A DNA stretch of 64,000 bases from Paraburkholderia youngii (GTDB taxonomy: Bacteria; Pseudomonadota; Gammaproteobacteria; Burkholderiales; Burkholderiaceae). The translations under genes were made by a program, and so were the position numbers. The notes under the pieces are model-generated. The model was not told where the DNA came from, did not search any database, and was given only the letters and a program-made list of their open reading frames with translations. This document shows positions 54,485 through 64,000 of the stretch, piece after piece. The stretch is from positions 1,991,089 to 2,055,088 of the forward strand of contig NZ_JAALDK010000001.1 in NCBI RefSeq assembly GCF_013366925.1, in the 5' to 3' direction. The number at the start of each line of letters is the position of its first letter. Positions within the stretch are counted from its first letter, which is position 1.

Positions 54485-54500
54485 GCGGCCTTGCGGCCGC
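54485..54500 (-). other. intercistronic hairpin after the binding-protein gene
   Basis: GCGGCC, TTGC, GGCCGC: a perfect 6-bp stem seven bases past the stop of the binding-protein gene and without a U-tract. Such stems commonly protect the 3' end of the abundant binding-protein message relative to the permeases. Confidence 0.5.
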
Positions 54501-54506
54501 CGCCGC

Positions 54507-55760
54507 TCACTTCTTGTAGATACGCTGACGCGTCTGCTCGAGCTGCGCGAGGATGTCGTCGAGTTTCGACGGATCGGAGACGAACTGCTGCATCCCCTTC
54601 ATCCCTTCGTCGGCCATTTCCTTCGTCATGTCGCGATCGTAGAACTGCGCGATACCGCCCTTCGTATTCGACAGGATCTGGAAGCCGATCTTCGAAATCG
54701 GTTCTTCAGGCTCCGGCGATTTGCTATTCGCCGACAACGAGCCGAGCCCCTTTGCGAGTTGTTCGCCGATCTCGGGCGTCGCGACAAAAGCAAGGAACGT
54801 GTGCGCATCGGTCTTGTTCTTCGCCTTCGACGGAATATGCAGCGATTCGACCGGCCCATCCTCGGCGGTCGGCACCTTGGAGTCGATGATCGGGAACTGG
54901 AAGTAGCCCATTTGCGGCTTCACGTTATCCGGGAAACCAGCCGCAATGAACGTGCCCATCAGCATCATGCCGGCCTTGCCCTGGAACAGGAACGGCTGCA
55001 CCGCGTCGAGATCGTAGGACAGCGAGTTATTGATGAAGTAGCCGTCGTCGATCAGTTGCTTCCACGTCGTATAGACCTTCTTCACACGCGGATCGGTGTA
55101 CGGAATCTCGCCGGCCATCAGCTTCTGATGGAACGCGTTGCCGTTCAGACGCAGATCGAGGTAATCGAACCAGCCGGCCAGCGTCCACGCATCGCGGCCC
55201 GCTACTGCGATCGGCGTAATGCCGGCGGCTTTCAGCTTTTTCGCGGCGTCGAGAAACTCGTCCCACGTTTTCGGCTCGCCCTTGATGCCGGCCTTCTCGA
55301 ACAGATCCTTGCGATAGAACATCCCCCACGAGTAGTACACGGTCGGCGCGGCATACTGCTTGCCCTTGTACGACGACGCTTCCTTCGTCGACGCATACAT
55401 GCCGTTCCAGCCGTTCTTCTGCCAGTCGCCACTCAGATCATCGAACAGACCACGCTGCGCGTAATAGGCCATCCGTTCGCCGTCGTGCCAGTTGACGATA
55501 TCGGGTGCGACAGTCGAAAGCCAACCCGGCAACTGAACCTTGTAGGCCTCCTCGTCGATGAACGACACCTTCACGTCGACATCGGGATGCGCCTTCTTGA
55601 ACTCGTCGACCACCTGCTGCCACACCGCGCGCTGGCTCGCGCCCTTGTACGCGATGTTCAGCGCGAGTGTGCCCGCCTGTGCGGTGCTGACGACGGAGGT
55701 CCCCGCGGCAACCGCGGCCAGCGCGAGCGCCAACAGAATCTTGCGTGGTTTCAGTTTCAT
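54507..55760 (-). CDS. sugar ABC transporter substrate-binding protein
   Basis: A 417-residue periplasmic binding protein of cluster B (MalE/UgpB/GanS-like). Signal peptide at residues 1-29 (ILLALALAAVAAGTSVVSTA). Family blocks: FKKAHPDVDVKVSFIDEEAY, APDIVNWHDGERMAYYAQRG, PTVYYSWGMFYRKDLFEKAG and KAGMMLMGTFIAAGFPDN. It captures an oligosaccharide for the two permeases. Placement next to GH42 suggests galacto-oligosaccharide or lactose-like ligand. 88 bases after GH42. Confidence 0.9.
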   Translation of the reverse strand: MKLKPRKILLALALAAVAAGTSVVSTAQAGTLALNIAYKGASQRAVWQQVVDEFKKAHPDVDVKVSFIDEEAYKVQLPGWLSTVAPDIVNWHDGERMAYYAQRGLFDDLSGDWQKNGWNGMYASTKEASSYKGKQYAAPTVYYSWGMFYRKDLFEKAGIKGEPKTWDEFLDAAKKLKAAGITPIAVAGRDAWTLAGWFDYLDLRLNGNAFHQKLMAGEIPYTDPRVKKVYTTWKQLIDDGYFINNSLSYDLDAVQPFLFQGKAGMMLMGTFIAAGFPDNVKPQMGYFQFPIIDSKVPTAEDGPVESLHIPSKAKNKTDAHTFLAFVATPEIGEQLAKGLGSLSANSKSPEPEEPISKIGFQILSNTKGGIAQFYDRDMTKEMADEGMKGMQQFVSDPSKLDDILAQLEQTRQRIYKK

Positions 55761-55848
55761 CCTGACTGTCTCCTTTATGCCAAGGTTTTTGCGACGTTGT
55801 CGCTTCTGTTTCGAATGACTGCGTGGAGTTGCTACGACTGGACTTCTA

Positions 55849-57825
55849 TTACGAGCGGTAGATCGCTACACCTTGCGGCGCCAACTCGCGTGAACCTATC
55901 ACGAAAGCGTCGTCGGGAATGTGGTCGAGCGTGCGGGCTTGATCGCCATAGTTGAACACATAGGTCAGCGCGCCGCGTCGGCTGATGCGCACGCTGTCGC
56001 CGAGCGCCTGCGTTTCGAGGCCCGCTTCCTGTGCGATCTGGGCGAACAGATGCACCGTCAGCGCGTCGTCGAACAGGCTCGCGAAGTAGTGGAATGCCCC
56101 GCTTCGCACGTACGCGGGATGACCGTCCGCGAAACGCGCGCGCACTTCGAGCGCCGATGACGCATCTGTGTCAATGAAATCGCGCCAGTGACGAGCGACA
56201 CCATCGGCCGCACCGCCCTTCTGTTCGAGCACCACCGCTTCCGTCACGTTCGGCCGCATCGATTCGACGCGCCAGACCCGCAGCGGCAATACCGACGTCA
56301 ATGCGCCAGGCGGCAGATTCGCCGGAATCCGCAGGTCGCGCGTCTTCGATCCGGTGCGCGGGCCGAGCACGACTTGCGCGCCCGAGCGCGCGAGACGTTC
56401 GGCGAAATCGTCGGGGACGACCGGCAGCGGCGGCACCACGATCAGGCTATAGCCCTCGAACGATGCGTCGACCGGCACGACATCGACGTCGAGCCCCAGC
56501 GAGCGCAAAGCCGAGTAGTACTCGAACGCGAAGCGCGGATAGTGAAAATCCGCGCCCTGCGGATGAATCTCGAACAGCCACTTCGCTTCGTAGTTGTAGA
56601 CGAGCGCGACTTTCGAGCGGATCGACGCATTCGCATCGGCAGTCGCCGCGAGCACCTTGTGAATTTCCGATGCCACCTGCGAGGCTTCATTGCCGCCGAC
56701 GTCGAGCCGGTTATCGGGCGTATTGAGCCCCGCATGCATTTGCTCCTGCGCGAACGGCGCCTGACGCCAGCGGAAATACGACACGCAGCCCGCGCCGTGC
56801 GCGAACGCTTCCCAGCTCCACAGCCGCACCATGCCCGGCAGCGGCGCCGGGTTCCATTGCGCCCAGTTCACCGGTCCCGGCTGCTGCTCCATCACCCACA
56901 GCGGCAGCTTCGACATGCCGCGATACACGTCGTGATTGAACGACGCGAAATCCGGATGACCGGTACGCAACCAGCGCGCCTTGATGTCCGGCGCGAACCA
57001 CTGTTCTTCGAGCGCGCCGAGCGGATAGCTGTCCCACGTCGCGACGTCGAGATCGGCCGCGACCTTGTAGTGATCGAACTCGGTGAAAAGCTGCATGAAG
57101 TTGTGCGCGACCGGCCGGCCCGGCGAATGCGCGCGAATGATCTCGACCTGCATGCGGTTGTAGCGCGCCACTTCGTCGGATGCGAAGCGCCGGTAGTCGA
57201 GCCGATGCGACGGATGCGCCTCGGTCACGGTGCCGACCGGCGCGTCGATTTCTTCGAAGCCGCGATACTCCATGCTCCAGAACACCGTGCCCCATGCTTC
57301 GTTCAACGCCTGGATCGTGCGATAACGCGCCTTCAGCCACTCGCGAAAGCGCGCGAGCGCGGCCGGCGAATAGCTGACCACCGTGTAATGACAGCCGAAT
57401 TCGTTATCGGTCTGCCAGAAAGCGACCGCCGGATGCTTGCCGTAGCGCTCGGCCACCGCCGTGCAAATACGACGCGACGCCTCGAAATACGCGGGCGACG
57501 AGAAGTCGTAATGACGCCGCGAGCCGAACGCGCGTGGGCGTCCATCGGCGCCGACCGGCAGGATGTCCGGATGACGATCGATCAGCCACTTCGGCGGTGT
57601 CGCGGTCGGCGTACACATGACGACCTTCAGGCCAGCCGCGCCGAGCACGTCGACGGCTCGATCGAGCCAGCCCCAATCGTATTCGCCGGACGTCGGCTCG
57701 ATGCGGCTCCACGCGAATTCTGCAATTCGCACCTGCTCGATGCCGAGCGCTTTCATCCGGCGTGCGTCGTCTTCCCACATCGACTCGGGCCAGTGCTCCG
57801 GGTAATAACAGACTCCTAAACGCAT
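55849..57825 (-). CDS. GH42 beta-galactosidase
   Basis: A 658-residue glycoside hydrolase family 42 enzyme. TIM barrel at residues 1-380, with acid/base Glu142 ([11 protein letters not shown]) and nucleophile Glu313 ([11 protein letters not shown]); then the class I amidotransferase-like beta-galactosidase trimerisation domain (about 390-590) and a small beta C-domain. No signal peptide, so it cleaves imported galactosides in the cytoplasm. It begins about 20 bases after the ABC ATPase stop. The TTG at 57849 is a second possible start. Closest functional match is the ganA-type arrangement. Confidence 0.92.
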   Translation of the reverse strand: MRLGVCYYPEHWPESMWEDDARRMKALGIEQVRIAEFAWSRIEPTSGEYDWGWLDRAVDVLGAAGLKVVMCTPTATPPKWLIDRHPDILPVGADGRPRAFGSRRHYDFSSPAYFEASRRICTAVAERYGKHPAVAFWQTDNEFGCHYTVVSYSPAALARFREWLKARYRTIQALNEAWGTVFWSMEYRGFEEIDAPVGTVTEAHPSHRLDYRRFASDEVARYNRMQVEIIRAHSPGRPVAHNFMQLFTEFDHYKVAADLDVATWDSYPLGALEEQWFAPDIKARWLRTGHPDFASFNHDVYRGMSKLPLWVMEQQPGPVNWAQWNPAPLPGMVRLWSWEAFAHGAGCVSYFRWRQAPFAQEQMHAGLNTPDNRLDVGGNEASQVASEIHKVLAATADANASIRSKVALVYNYEAKWLFEIHPQGADFHYPRFAFEYYSALRSLGLDVDVVPVDASFEGYSLIVVPPLPVVPDDFAERLARSGAQVVLGPRTGSKTRDLRIPANLPPGALTSVLPLRVWRVESMRPNVTEAVVLEQKGGAADGVARHWRDFIDTDASSALEVRARFADGHPAYVRSGAFHYFASLFDDALTVHLFAQIAQEAGLETQALGDSVRISRRGALTYVFNYGDQARTLDHIPDDAFVIGSRELAPQGVAIYRS

Positions 57826-57845
57826 CCCTGTGTCCCCAATGTTCT

Positions 57846-58997
57846 TCAAGCGTAGTGTTCGACGGATTCGAGCGACGCGGCCGCGAAGCCGTCCTCGGTA
57901 AACAGATGACAGGCGGTACGCGGCACCCGCAGGCTCGCGCGATCGCCTGGGGCGAGGCGCGTGTTGCCCGGCGCCTTCGCGATCAGCACGGCCCCGCCGG
58001 GTTGATCGAGGTGCACGTAGCTGTGCTCGCCAAGCTGCTCGACGAGCGATACGGTGCGCGCGAGCACGCCGTCTTGCGACGCGGCCGATGCATCGACGAA
58101 CTCCAGATGCTCGGGACGCACGCCGAGCGTGACCGGCTGCGCTGGCTGCAAGCCCGCGCTGCTGACCGGCACGCGCACGTTCTCGCCGGTGTGATCGAGC
58201 GTGACGAGCACGCCTTGCACATCGAGCGAGGCCACCTTGCCCGGCAGGAAATTCATTCGCGGCGAGCCGATAAAGCCGGCCACGAAGCGGCTTTTCGGGC
58301 GGTGATACAACTCGAGCGGCGCGCCGGTCTGGGCGATGCTGCCGTAGCGCTCGGTGTCCTTGCCCGAATGCAACAGCACGATCTTGTCGGCGAGCGTCAT
58401 CGCTTCGATCTGATCGTGCGTCACGTAGACCACGCTCGCCTTCGCGAACTGCTTATGCAGGCGTGCGATCTCGACGCGCGTTTGTCCGCGCAAGGTTGCA
58501 TCGAGATTGGACAGCGGTTCGTCGAACAGAAACACGCCGGGCTCGCGCACAATTGCGCGTCCGATCGCGACGCGCTGCCGCTGCCCGCCCGACAGTGCCT
58601 TCGGCTTGCGCTCGAGTAGTGCCTCGAGTTGCAGGATGCGCGCGGCTTCACGCACCTTGCGCTCGATTTCATCCTTCGGGGTCTTCGCGAGTTTCAGGCC
58701 GAACGCCATGTTCTCGAACACGCTCATGTGCGGAAACAGCGCATAGCTCTGGAACACCATTGCGACGCCGCGTTGCGCGGCCGGCACGTCGTTGACGATC
58801 TTCCCGCCGATCGACAGGTCGCCGTCGGTCACGTCTTCGAGTCCGGCGATCATGCGCAGCAGCGTGGATTTGCCGCAGCCCGACGGGCCGAGAAACACGC
58901 AGAACTCGTTTTCGCCAATGTCCAGATCGACGTTGCGAATCACCGGCGCACCGTCGCCATATGCTTTCTGCACGCCTCGTAACGAAATGCTCGCCAT
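57846..58997 (-). CDS. ugpC: ABC transporter ATP-binding protein (MalK/UgpC type)
   Basis: A 383-residue ATPase. Walker [10 protein letters not shown] (residues 38-46), Q-loop [10 protein letters not shown], signature [14 protein letters not shown], Walker [13 protein letters not shown], and His switch [12 protein letters not shown], followed by a C-terminal OB-like regulatory domain ([18 protein letters not shown]). It energises the permeases in this operon and may service other CUT1 transporters. First gene of the operon, divergent from LacI regulator. Confidence 0.93.
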   Translation of the reverse strand: MASISLRGVQKAYGDGAPVIRNVDLDIGENEFCVFLGPSGCGKSTLLRMIAGLEDVTDGDLSIGGKIVNDVPAAQRGVAMVFQSYALFPHMSVFENMAFGLKLAKTPKDEIERKVREAARILQLEALLERKPKALSGGQRQRVAIGRAIVREPGVFLFDEPLSNLDATLRGQTRVEIARLHKQFAKASVVYVTHDQIEAMTLADKIVLLHSGKDTERYGSIAQTGAPLELYHRPKSRFVAGFIGSPRMNFLPGKVASLDVQGVLVTLDHTGENVRVPVSSAGLQPAQPVTLGVRPEHLEFVDASAASQDGVLARTVSLVEQLGEHSYVHLDQPGGAVLIAKAPGNTRLAPGDRASLRVPRTACHLFTEDGFAAASLESVEHYA

Positions 58998-59034
58998 TGC
59001 ATCGACTCCGTGATTTAATCGGCGCGAAGTCGGA

Positions 59035-59050
59035 GATTAAGCGCTTAATC
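59035..59050. promoter_or_regulatory. perfect 16-bp palindrome, LacI-type operator
   Basis: GATTAAGCGCTTAATC with no mismatch, between the divergent ABC ATPase and LacI genes. The central CG and length are typical of LacI-family operators. A related GATTTAATC lies at 59012-59020, just inside the ATPase leader. Confidence 0.78.
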
Positions 59051-59189
59051 ACCGCGACCGAAAAAATCGACCGCAAGGCGATCGTTGGGTCTGTCTCCGA
59101 TATCGTTTTGTACTTGGTTGAGGGCAGATGTTGCCGCGCCTCGCGCCGCGATGCAAATGCCGGACAGCCATCCCAAATACTGACCTATC

Positions 59190-60233
59190 ATGCCTACACT
59201 CAGCGAAGTCGCGCGTCATGCCGGCGTTACCCCGGCCACCGTGTCCAATGTGCTGCGCAATCGCGGCCGCGTCGGCGAAACGACCCGGCAACGCGTGCTC
59301 GATGCGGTCGCGGCGCTCGGCTATCGCCCGCATCTCGCCGCGCGCGCGCTCGCCGAAGGGCGCGCGCCGACGCTTGCGCTGATGGTGTCGAGCATCGCGA
59401 ATCCGTTCTATCCGGAGTTCGCGCTCGCGGTCGAACGCGCCGCGCGCGCGAGCGGCCACTTCGTGATCATCTGCAATACGAACGAGGATCCGCTGAGTGG
59501 CCGCGCGTACCTCGACCAGATCGCCGGCACGCTTTCCGAAGGTGTGCTCGTGACCAACGCGAACCTGGATTTCGCCGATCTGCACAAGACCGAAGCGCGC
59601 GGCACACCAGTCGTGCTGTGCATGTGGGAGCGGCCCAGCGAGCCGCCCGGGTTGCCGTGCGTCGCGGTCGATTTCCGGCTGGCCGGCAAGCTGGCCGGCG
59701 AGCATCTGCTCGAACTCGGGCATCGGCGCTGTGGTGCGATCGTCGGCAGCAAGGCGTCGGGCATTCACGCGGCGCGCTACGAGGGTTTCGTCGACGCGTT
59801 GCGTGCGGCCGGCGTGACGAGGAATCGCGTGCGGCACGCGCTCGACACGATCCACGGCGGCTACCTTGCGACGCGCGCGCTGCTCGAAGCCGATCCGCAG
59901 CTGAGCGCGATCTTCGCGACCAACGACCTGCCCGCGCTCGGCGCGATGCACGCGGCGGCGGACCTCGGCCTGCGCGTGCCGCACGATCTGTCTGTGATCG
60001 GCATCACCGACATCCAGCTCGCGCGCGAGTCACGTCCCGCGCTGACGACGGTGGCGGTACCGACGGTCGAGGTAGCGGGACTTGCAGTGGAACTGCTGCG
60101 CGAGCTGATCGAGACGTCGTACGGGCAAGCTGGACGCGCCGTGGGGGACGTGCCAGCGCACGTGCCGATGCGGATTTCGTCCGAGCCGAAACTGGTGGTG
60201 CGCGCATCGACGGCCGCGCCCCGCTCGCGTTGA
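59190..60233 (+). CDS. LacI-family regulator of the galactoside operon
   Basis: A 347-residue repressor: HTH and hinge at residues 1-58 (LSEVARHAGVTPATVSNVLR, YRPHLAARALAEGRA) followed by a periplasmic-binding-protein-like effector domain (ALMVSSIANPFYPEFALAVE, AIFATNDLPALGAMHAA, DLSVIGITDIQLARESRPAL). Divergent from the ATPase gene, with a palindromic operator between them. Expected to repress the operon until a galactoside binds. C-terminus ends with a short basic tail. Confidence 0.9.
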   Translation: MPTLSEVARHAGVTPATVSNVLRNRGRVGETTRQRVLDAVAALGYRPHLAARALAEGRAPTLALMVSSIANPFYPEFALAVERAARASGHFVIICNTNEDPLSGRAYLDQIAGTLSEGVLVTNANLDFADLHKTEARGTPVVLCMWERPSEPPGLPCVAVDFRLAGKLAGEHLLELGHRRCGAIVGSKASGIHAARYEGFVDALRAAGVTRNRVRHALDTIHGGYLATRALLEADPQLSAIFATNDLPALGAMHAAADLGLRVPHDLSVIGITDIQLARESRPALTTVAVPTVEVAGLAVELLRELIETSYGQAGRAVGDVPAHVPMRISSEPKLVVRASTAAPRSR

Positions 60234-60294
60234 TGTGGCAGTAGCAGCCACGGCGCAACGTGTAGTCGCCGACGCTCAGCCGGCTTGCCGCGCA

Positions 60295-61503
60295 TCAACT
60301 CGCGTGACGAGGCACACGCGCGCCGACCGCCAACGCAATGCAGGCCAATACCGCGGACACCGCCGCGAACGCGACGTTGGCCCACAAATGCCCGACCCGG
60401 CTCGACAGCAGCGCTATGCCCACCGCCGGCAACGAGTTGCCGGTGTAACAGCACAGCAGATACGCCGATAGCAATTCGGCGCGTTGGTCCGCGGGCGCGA
60501 TCCGGTTGACCTCCTGCAAGCTGCCGCGAAACCCGAGCGCGGCTGCGATGCCACACAACGCCGTCGCCGCGCTCAGCACCACGATCGACGCGGCGACCTG
60601 CGCCCACAGCAGCAACGCCAGACTCGGCGGCAACAGCCACAGACCGGCGAACATCGCGGTGCGGGCGGCGAGTTTCGACGTAACCATCACCGTGATCGTG
60701 CTCGCGGCGAACAGTTCGGCGACGAGCGCCCCGCTCAGCGCGGGGCTGTGCAGATGCATGCTGTTCGCGATCAGATTGGGCAGCAGCGCCGCGAAAAAGC
60801 CGAGCAGCGCGAAGGTCGCGAATGCGGTGACGGCAGGCACGACGAATGCCACGCGCAATCGCGCGGGTACGCCGATGCGTGGCGCGAACGACACCTGTGC
60901 AAACGTCCGGGCGCGCTCCTGCACGGTTTCGCATGCGAGCGCCGCCAACGCCGCGGTGACCAGAAGCGTCAACAGATAAACGACGAACACCGTGTGCAAC
61001 GGCCAGGGCGCGAACTGCGCGAGCAGTCCGGTCAGCAGCGGCCCCACTCCGAGCCCGGCCAGATTGACCGCCGCGGCAAGACGGCTGGCGGGCGCCTTGT
61101 CGGCGCCGGCGTGCAATTCCGCGATCCACGCGGTCGCCGTGGCGGCACCGACGCCGATCGCCAGTCCGCTTGCCGCTCGGGCGACGAACAGCCACGTCGC
61201 ATGCGTGGCGAATAGAAAGCACATCGTGCTCGCGATCGCGGCTGCGAGCACCACCAGAGTGACCGATCGACGGCCGGCCTGGTCGGATACGCGACCGAAC
61301 AAAAACAGCGCGCCGAGGTTGCCGATCACGTAGGTCGCGTACACGAGCGTGATCGTCAGCTCGGACAAGCCAAACCGGCGTTGATAGAGCGGATAAAGCG
61401 GCGTGACCATCGTGCTGCCCGCGTACAGAACGCCGATCACGAGGGCGGCGGCGCTCAGCGATGCGCGGGAGCCGAGTCGTCGCGGCCACCAATGCGAAGG
61501 CAT
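60295..61503 (-). CDS. MFS transporter
   Basis: A 402-residue 12-TM protein. LYPLYQRRFGLSELTITLVY, then loop 2-3 LFGRVSDQAGRRSVTLV; TM4 ARAASGLAIGVGAATATAWI; long helical ends. Start at 61503 (MPSHWW) is preferred to the upstream GTG (61524) because GGAGAG lies about four bases before it. Family resembles uncharacterised efflux-type MFS. Substrate unknown; no linked regulator. Confidence 0.85.
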   Translation of the reverse strand: MPSHWWPRRLGSRASLSAAALVIGVLYAGSTMVTPLYPLYQRRFGLSELTITLVYATYVIGNLGALFLFGRVSDQAGRRSVTLVVLAAAIASTMCFLFATHATWLFVARAASGLAIGVGAATATAWIAELHAGADKAPASRLAAAVNLAGLGVGPLLTGLLAQFAPWPLHTVFVVYLLTLLVTAALAALACETVQERARTFAQVSFAPRIGVPARLRVAFVVPAVTAFATFALLGFFAALLPNLIANSMHLHSPALSGALVAELFAASTITVMVTSKLAARTAMFAGLWLLPPSLALLLWAQVAASIVVLSAATALCGIAAALGFRGSLQEVNRIAPADQRAELLSAYLLCCYTGNSLPAVGIALLSSRVGHLWANVAFAAVSAVLACIALAVGARVPRHAS

Positions 61504-61952
61504 GGGTCTCTCCGACAGGTTCACGTCCTGTCGACGCGAGCAAGTGCTGTTCCGCCGCGACCTCGCCTCCGGATTCAGCGAACCCCGAAAACGCGCGTTA
61601 CGTGCCGCGAAATGTGTTTAAAAGCCATCGCTCAGGCTTCAAATAGCTTTCAGTCGATCCAGGACTTTCCCGAAGCCCAAAAGCGCTGCTTCGCACCGCA
61701 ACACGCCTTCAAAGCCTTGCCACGCAAGGCTTACAGCCTGCACGCGGTGCGCCGCGCGGCAAATTTCCGCTCTCACATTTCCTTGACGATCGGCTGCGCG
61801 CCTGCTGTACTAAATCAACCAAAGTGATTTAGGTGATTTCCTTCGGACCACGTCGAATCGAAGCGTCATCGCCGAACGTCGACCCAGCAACTTTGCAGTT
61901 TCGATCTATCAGCAGTCTCACACGTCGTTGCCAATAACTGGAGGAGCGTCTC
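61504..61952. other. 449-base region upstream of the sugar ABC operon
   Basis: No gene found. The right part carries the promoter and operator given separately. The rest is unremarkable. Confidence 0.5.
61783..61832 (+). promoter_or_regulatory. promoter and overlapping inverted-repeat operator of the sugar ABC operon
   Basis: TTGACG (61783-61788), 17 bases, TGTACT (61806-61811), then CTAAATCA-N7-TGATTTAG (61810-61832), a perfect 8-bp inverted repeat that starts inside the -10 and covers the expected transcription start. Typical repressor position. GTGATTT is repeated once more just downstream. Confidence 0.65.
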
Positions 61953-62954
61953 ATGAATCTGAATTCCCACAGGCGTCCTGTCGTCAGGACAATCGTGTCG
62001 ATGGGTGCCGCGGCAGCGGCGCTGTGGTGCGCGAGCGCGAGTCAGGCCGCCGACCAGCCCGTCATCGGCCTGATCACGAAGACCGATACGAACCCGTTCT
62101 TCGTCAAGATGCGCCAGGGCGCGGACGCGACCGCGTCGAAAGACGGCGCGAAACTGATCACGGCCGCCGGCAAGTTCGACGGCGACAACGCGAGCCAGGT
62201 CACCGCGATCGAAAACATGATGACGGCCGGCGCGAAAGCGATCCTGATCACGCCGAGCGACACCAAGGCGATCGTGCCGAGCATCAAGAAGGCGCGCGCG
62301 GCCGGCGTGATGGTCGTCGCGCTCGATACGCCGACCGATCCGCAGGACGCGACCGACGCCCTCTTCGCGACCGACAACTTCAAGGCCGGCGTGCTGATCG
62401 GCAAATATGCAAAGGCCGCGCTGAACGGCAAACCCGCGAAGATCGCCACGCTCGATCTCGCACCGGGCGTGTCGGTCGGCGTGCTGCGTCACAACGGCTT
62501 CCTCGAAGGCTTCGGTGTCAAGGAGGGCGATGCGTCGATCGTCTGCAGCCAGGACACGCGCGGCGATCAGGCGAAAGGCCAGACCGCGATGGAAAACTGC
62601 CTGCAGAAGGCACCCGATATCAACGTGGTCTACACGATCAACGAACCGGCCGCGGCCGGCGCGTATCGCGCGCTGAAGGCAGCGGGCAAGGACAAGGGCG
62701 TGATGATCGTGTCGATCGACGGCGGCTGCGAAGGCGTGCGCAACGTGAAGGCCGGCGCGATCGCGGCGACCTCGCAGCAGTATCCGCTGAAGATGGCCTC
62801 GCTCGGCGTCAGCGCCGGCGTCGATTACGCGAAGACCGGCAAGAAGGTCTCCGGGTATCAGGACACCGGCGTCACGCTGATCACCGATAGACCGATGTCC
62901 GGCGTCGATAGCAAGGACACGAAGTTCGGCCTCGATAACTGCTGGGGCAAGTAA
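61953..62954 (+). CDS. frcB: sugar ABC transporter substrate-binding protein (FrcB/RbsB-type)
   Basis: A 333-residue periplasmic binding protein of cluster B-I (pentose/fructose type). Signal peptide at residues 1-33 (IVSMGAAAAALWCASASQAA). PVIGLITKTDTNPFFVKMRQ, AILITPSDTKAIVPSIKKAR, VVALDTPTDPQDATDALFAT and INEPAAAGAYRALKAAGKDK are family blocks. Closest in pattern to fructose-binding FrcB of rhizobia. GGAGGAG lies before the ATG. Followed by its permease gene 98 bases downstream. Confidence 0.88.
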   Translation: MNLNSHRRPVVRTIVSMGAAAAALWCASASQAADQPVIGLITKTDTNPFFVKMRQGADATASKDGAKLITAAGKFDGDNASQVTAIENMMTAGAKAILITPSDTKAIVPSIKKARAAGVMVVALDTPTDPQDATDALFATDNFKAGVLIGKYAKAALNGKPAKIATLDLAPGVSVGVLRHNGFLEGFGVKEGDASIVCSQDTRGDQAKGQTAMENCLQKAPDINVVYTINEPAAAGAYRALKAAGKDKGVMIVSIDGGCEGVRNVKAGAIAATSQQYPLKMASLGVSAGVDYAKTGKKVSGYQDTGVTLITDRPMSGVDSKDTKFGLDNCWGK

Positions 62955-63051
62955 CGCGCATTGCACAGCGGCCCGTTGCGCGTCGTAGCGGGCCGCCATC
63001 TGATTCGCCGCGTGACCTTCACGTCACGCTCATGTACCGAGGACTGCCATC

Positions 63052-64000
63052 ATGTCGACCCCTTCCGCGCCCGCCGGCCGCCCGCGCCCGTCTTTCTCCG
63101 AGCATCTGCCATCGCTGACCGAAATCGGACCGTTGATCGCGCTGGTGCTGGCCTGCGCATTCTTTATTTCGCAAAGCAGCCGCTTTCTATCGTTCCAGAA
63201 CCTGTCGCTGATCCTGCAACAGACGATGGTCGTCGCGGTCATCGCGATCGGCCAGACGCTGATCGTGCTGACCGGTGGCATCGATCTGTCTTGCGGCATG
63301 GTGATGGCCTTCGGCTCGATCATCATGACCAAGTTCGCGGTCGTGCTCGGCGTGCCACCCATTCTCGCAATCCTATGCGGCATCGGCGCCAGCACATTGT
63401 TCGGCTTACTGAACGGCCTGTTGATCACACGCATCAAGCTTCCCGCGTTCATCGTCACGCTGGGTACGCTGAACATCGCGTTTGCGCTCACGCAGATCTA
63501 CTCGAACGCGGAAAGCGTGTCGAACCTGCCCGACGCGATCATGTTCTTCGGCAGCACGTTCAGGCTCGGACCGGCGGAAGTCACGTACGGCACCGTGCTG
63601 ACGCTGCTGATGTATCTGGCCACGTGGTTCGTGCTGCGCGACACGGTGCCCGGCAGGCATCTGTACGCGCTCGGCAACAACGCCGAGGCCGCGCGGCTGA
63701 TGGGCCTGTCGTCGCAGCGGATTCTGCTGATCGTCTACACGCTCGCCGGCGCGATCTATGGCATCGCCGCGCTGCTGTCGGTAGCGCGCACCGGCGTCGG
63801 CGATCCGCAGGCCGGGCAAACCGAGAATCTCGACAGCATCACCGCGGTCGTGCTCGGCGGCACGAGTCTGTTCGGCGGACGCGGATCGATCGTCGGCACC
63901 TTGCTCGGAGCGCTGATCGTCGGCGTGTTCCGTAACGGCCTGACGCTGATCGGTGTGTCCTCGGTGTACCAGGTCTTGATCACCGGCATCCTCGTGATTC
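63052..64000 (+). CDS. frcC: sugar ABC transporter permease (FrcC/RbsC-type), cut by the window edge
   Basis: At least 316 residues of an inner-membrane permease of the ribose/fructose family, open at the right end. Hydrophobic helices include EIGPLIALVLACAFFISQS and VVAVIAIGQTLIVLTGGIDL, with the family signature GGIDLSCGMVMAFGS and, later, GRHLYALGNNAEAARLMGLS before the ATPase-contact loop. The end of the gene and the ATPase lie outside. ATG at 63052 has GAGGA upstream. Confidence 0.88.
   Translation, partial: MSTPSAPAGRPRPSFSEHLPSLTEIGPLIALVLACAFFISQSSRFLSFQNLSLILQQTMVVAVIAIGQTLIVLTGGIDLSCGMVMAFGSIIMTKFAVVLGVPPILAILCGIGASTLFGLLNGLLITRIKLPAFIVTLGTLNIAFALTQIYSNAESVSNLPDAIMFFGSTFRLGPAEVTYGTVLTLLMYLATWFVLRDTVPGRHLYALGNNAEAARLMGLSSQRILLIVYTLAGAIYGIAALLSVARTGVGDPQAGQTENLDSITAVVLGGTSLFGGRGSIVGTLLGALIVGVFRNGLTLIGVSSVYQVLITGILVI

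Overview
The window is high-GC DNA with gene families, operon layouts and codon use typical of a soil or plant-associated Burkholderiales bacterium, most likely Paraburkholderia or a close relative. This is judged from protein family recognition only; no search was run. No rRNA, tRNA, CRISPR array, transposase, integrase or phage gene was recognised. It reads as a catabolic/transport-rich accessory stretch: small operons, each with its own LysR, GntR, DeoR, LacI or MarR regulator, separated by short gaps and several gene remnants.

Layout. 0-4 kb: MFS exporter, AhpD-like peroxidase, cupin, DedA-rhodanese fusion. 4.6-9.1 kb: putrescine/gamma-glutamyl-putrescine catabolism (puuD, puuA, spuC-type aminotransferase) plus an alpha/beta hydrolase. 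9.2-10 kb: YukJ-like protein. 10-15.6 kb: phenylglyoxylate (benzoylformate) cluster with AAHS transporter, aldehyde dehydrogenase, benzoylformate decarboxylase and divergent LysR. 15.6-16.9 kb: remnant of a DUF979 permease and an intact DUF2891 gene. 17-19.4 kb: DNA polymerase II. 19.8-21.3 kb: BON protein, two gene remnants, a copper-type HMA protein and a cupredoxin. 21.4-26 kb: MFS transporter, an aconitase-superfamily enzyme with the swivel domain first, and LysR. 26-31 kb: 2OG-Fe(II) oxygenase, DsbA/FrnE-like protein, CPBP-like membrane protein, PpnP, isochorismatase-like protein with Ser at the Cys position, BON protein, Pro/Gln/Tyr-rich exported protein. 31-35.6 kb: Yellow/MRJP-like protein and pqiABC. 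35.6-41.3 kb: MarR-GNAT fusion, membrane protein, ligAB-type ring-cleavage dioxygenase, GntR coupled to a double-HTH LysR, and a truncated dehydrogenase. 41.4-46.8 kb: molybdopterin-domain protein, DUF2946 protein, TonB receptor and PepSY membrane protein. 46.8-49.7 kb: DeoR-MFS pair and sterol desaturase family protein. 49.7-52.5 kb: small hypothetical genes and a peptidase remnant. 52.5-60.2 kb: complete LacI-controlled galactoside operon (ABC ATPase, GH42 beta-galactosidase, binding protein, two permeases, terminator). 60.3-61.5 kb: MFS. 61.8-64 kb: start of a fructose/ribose-type ABC operon running off the window.

The points most worth a second look are the GntR/double-headed LysR pair beside ligAB, the swivel-first aconitase-like hydro-lyase with its own regulator and transporter, the PepSY gene lacking a normal start codon, and a series of at least six truncated gene fragments at operon boundaries, which point to repeated deletion and rearrangement of cargo around conserved neighbours. 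I did not find a clearly new defence or mobile system.
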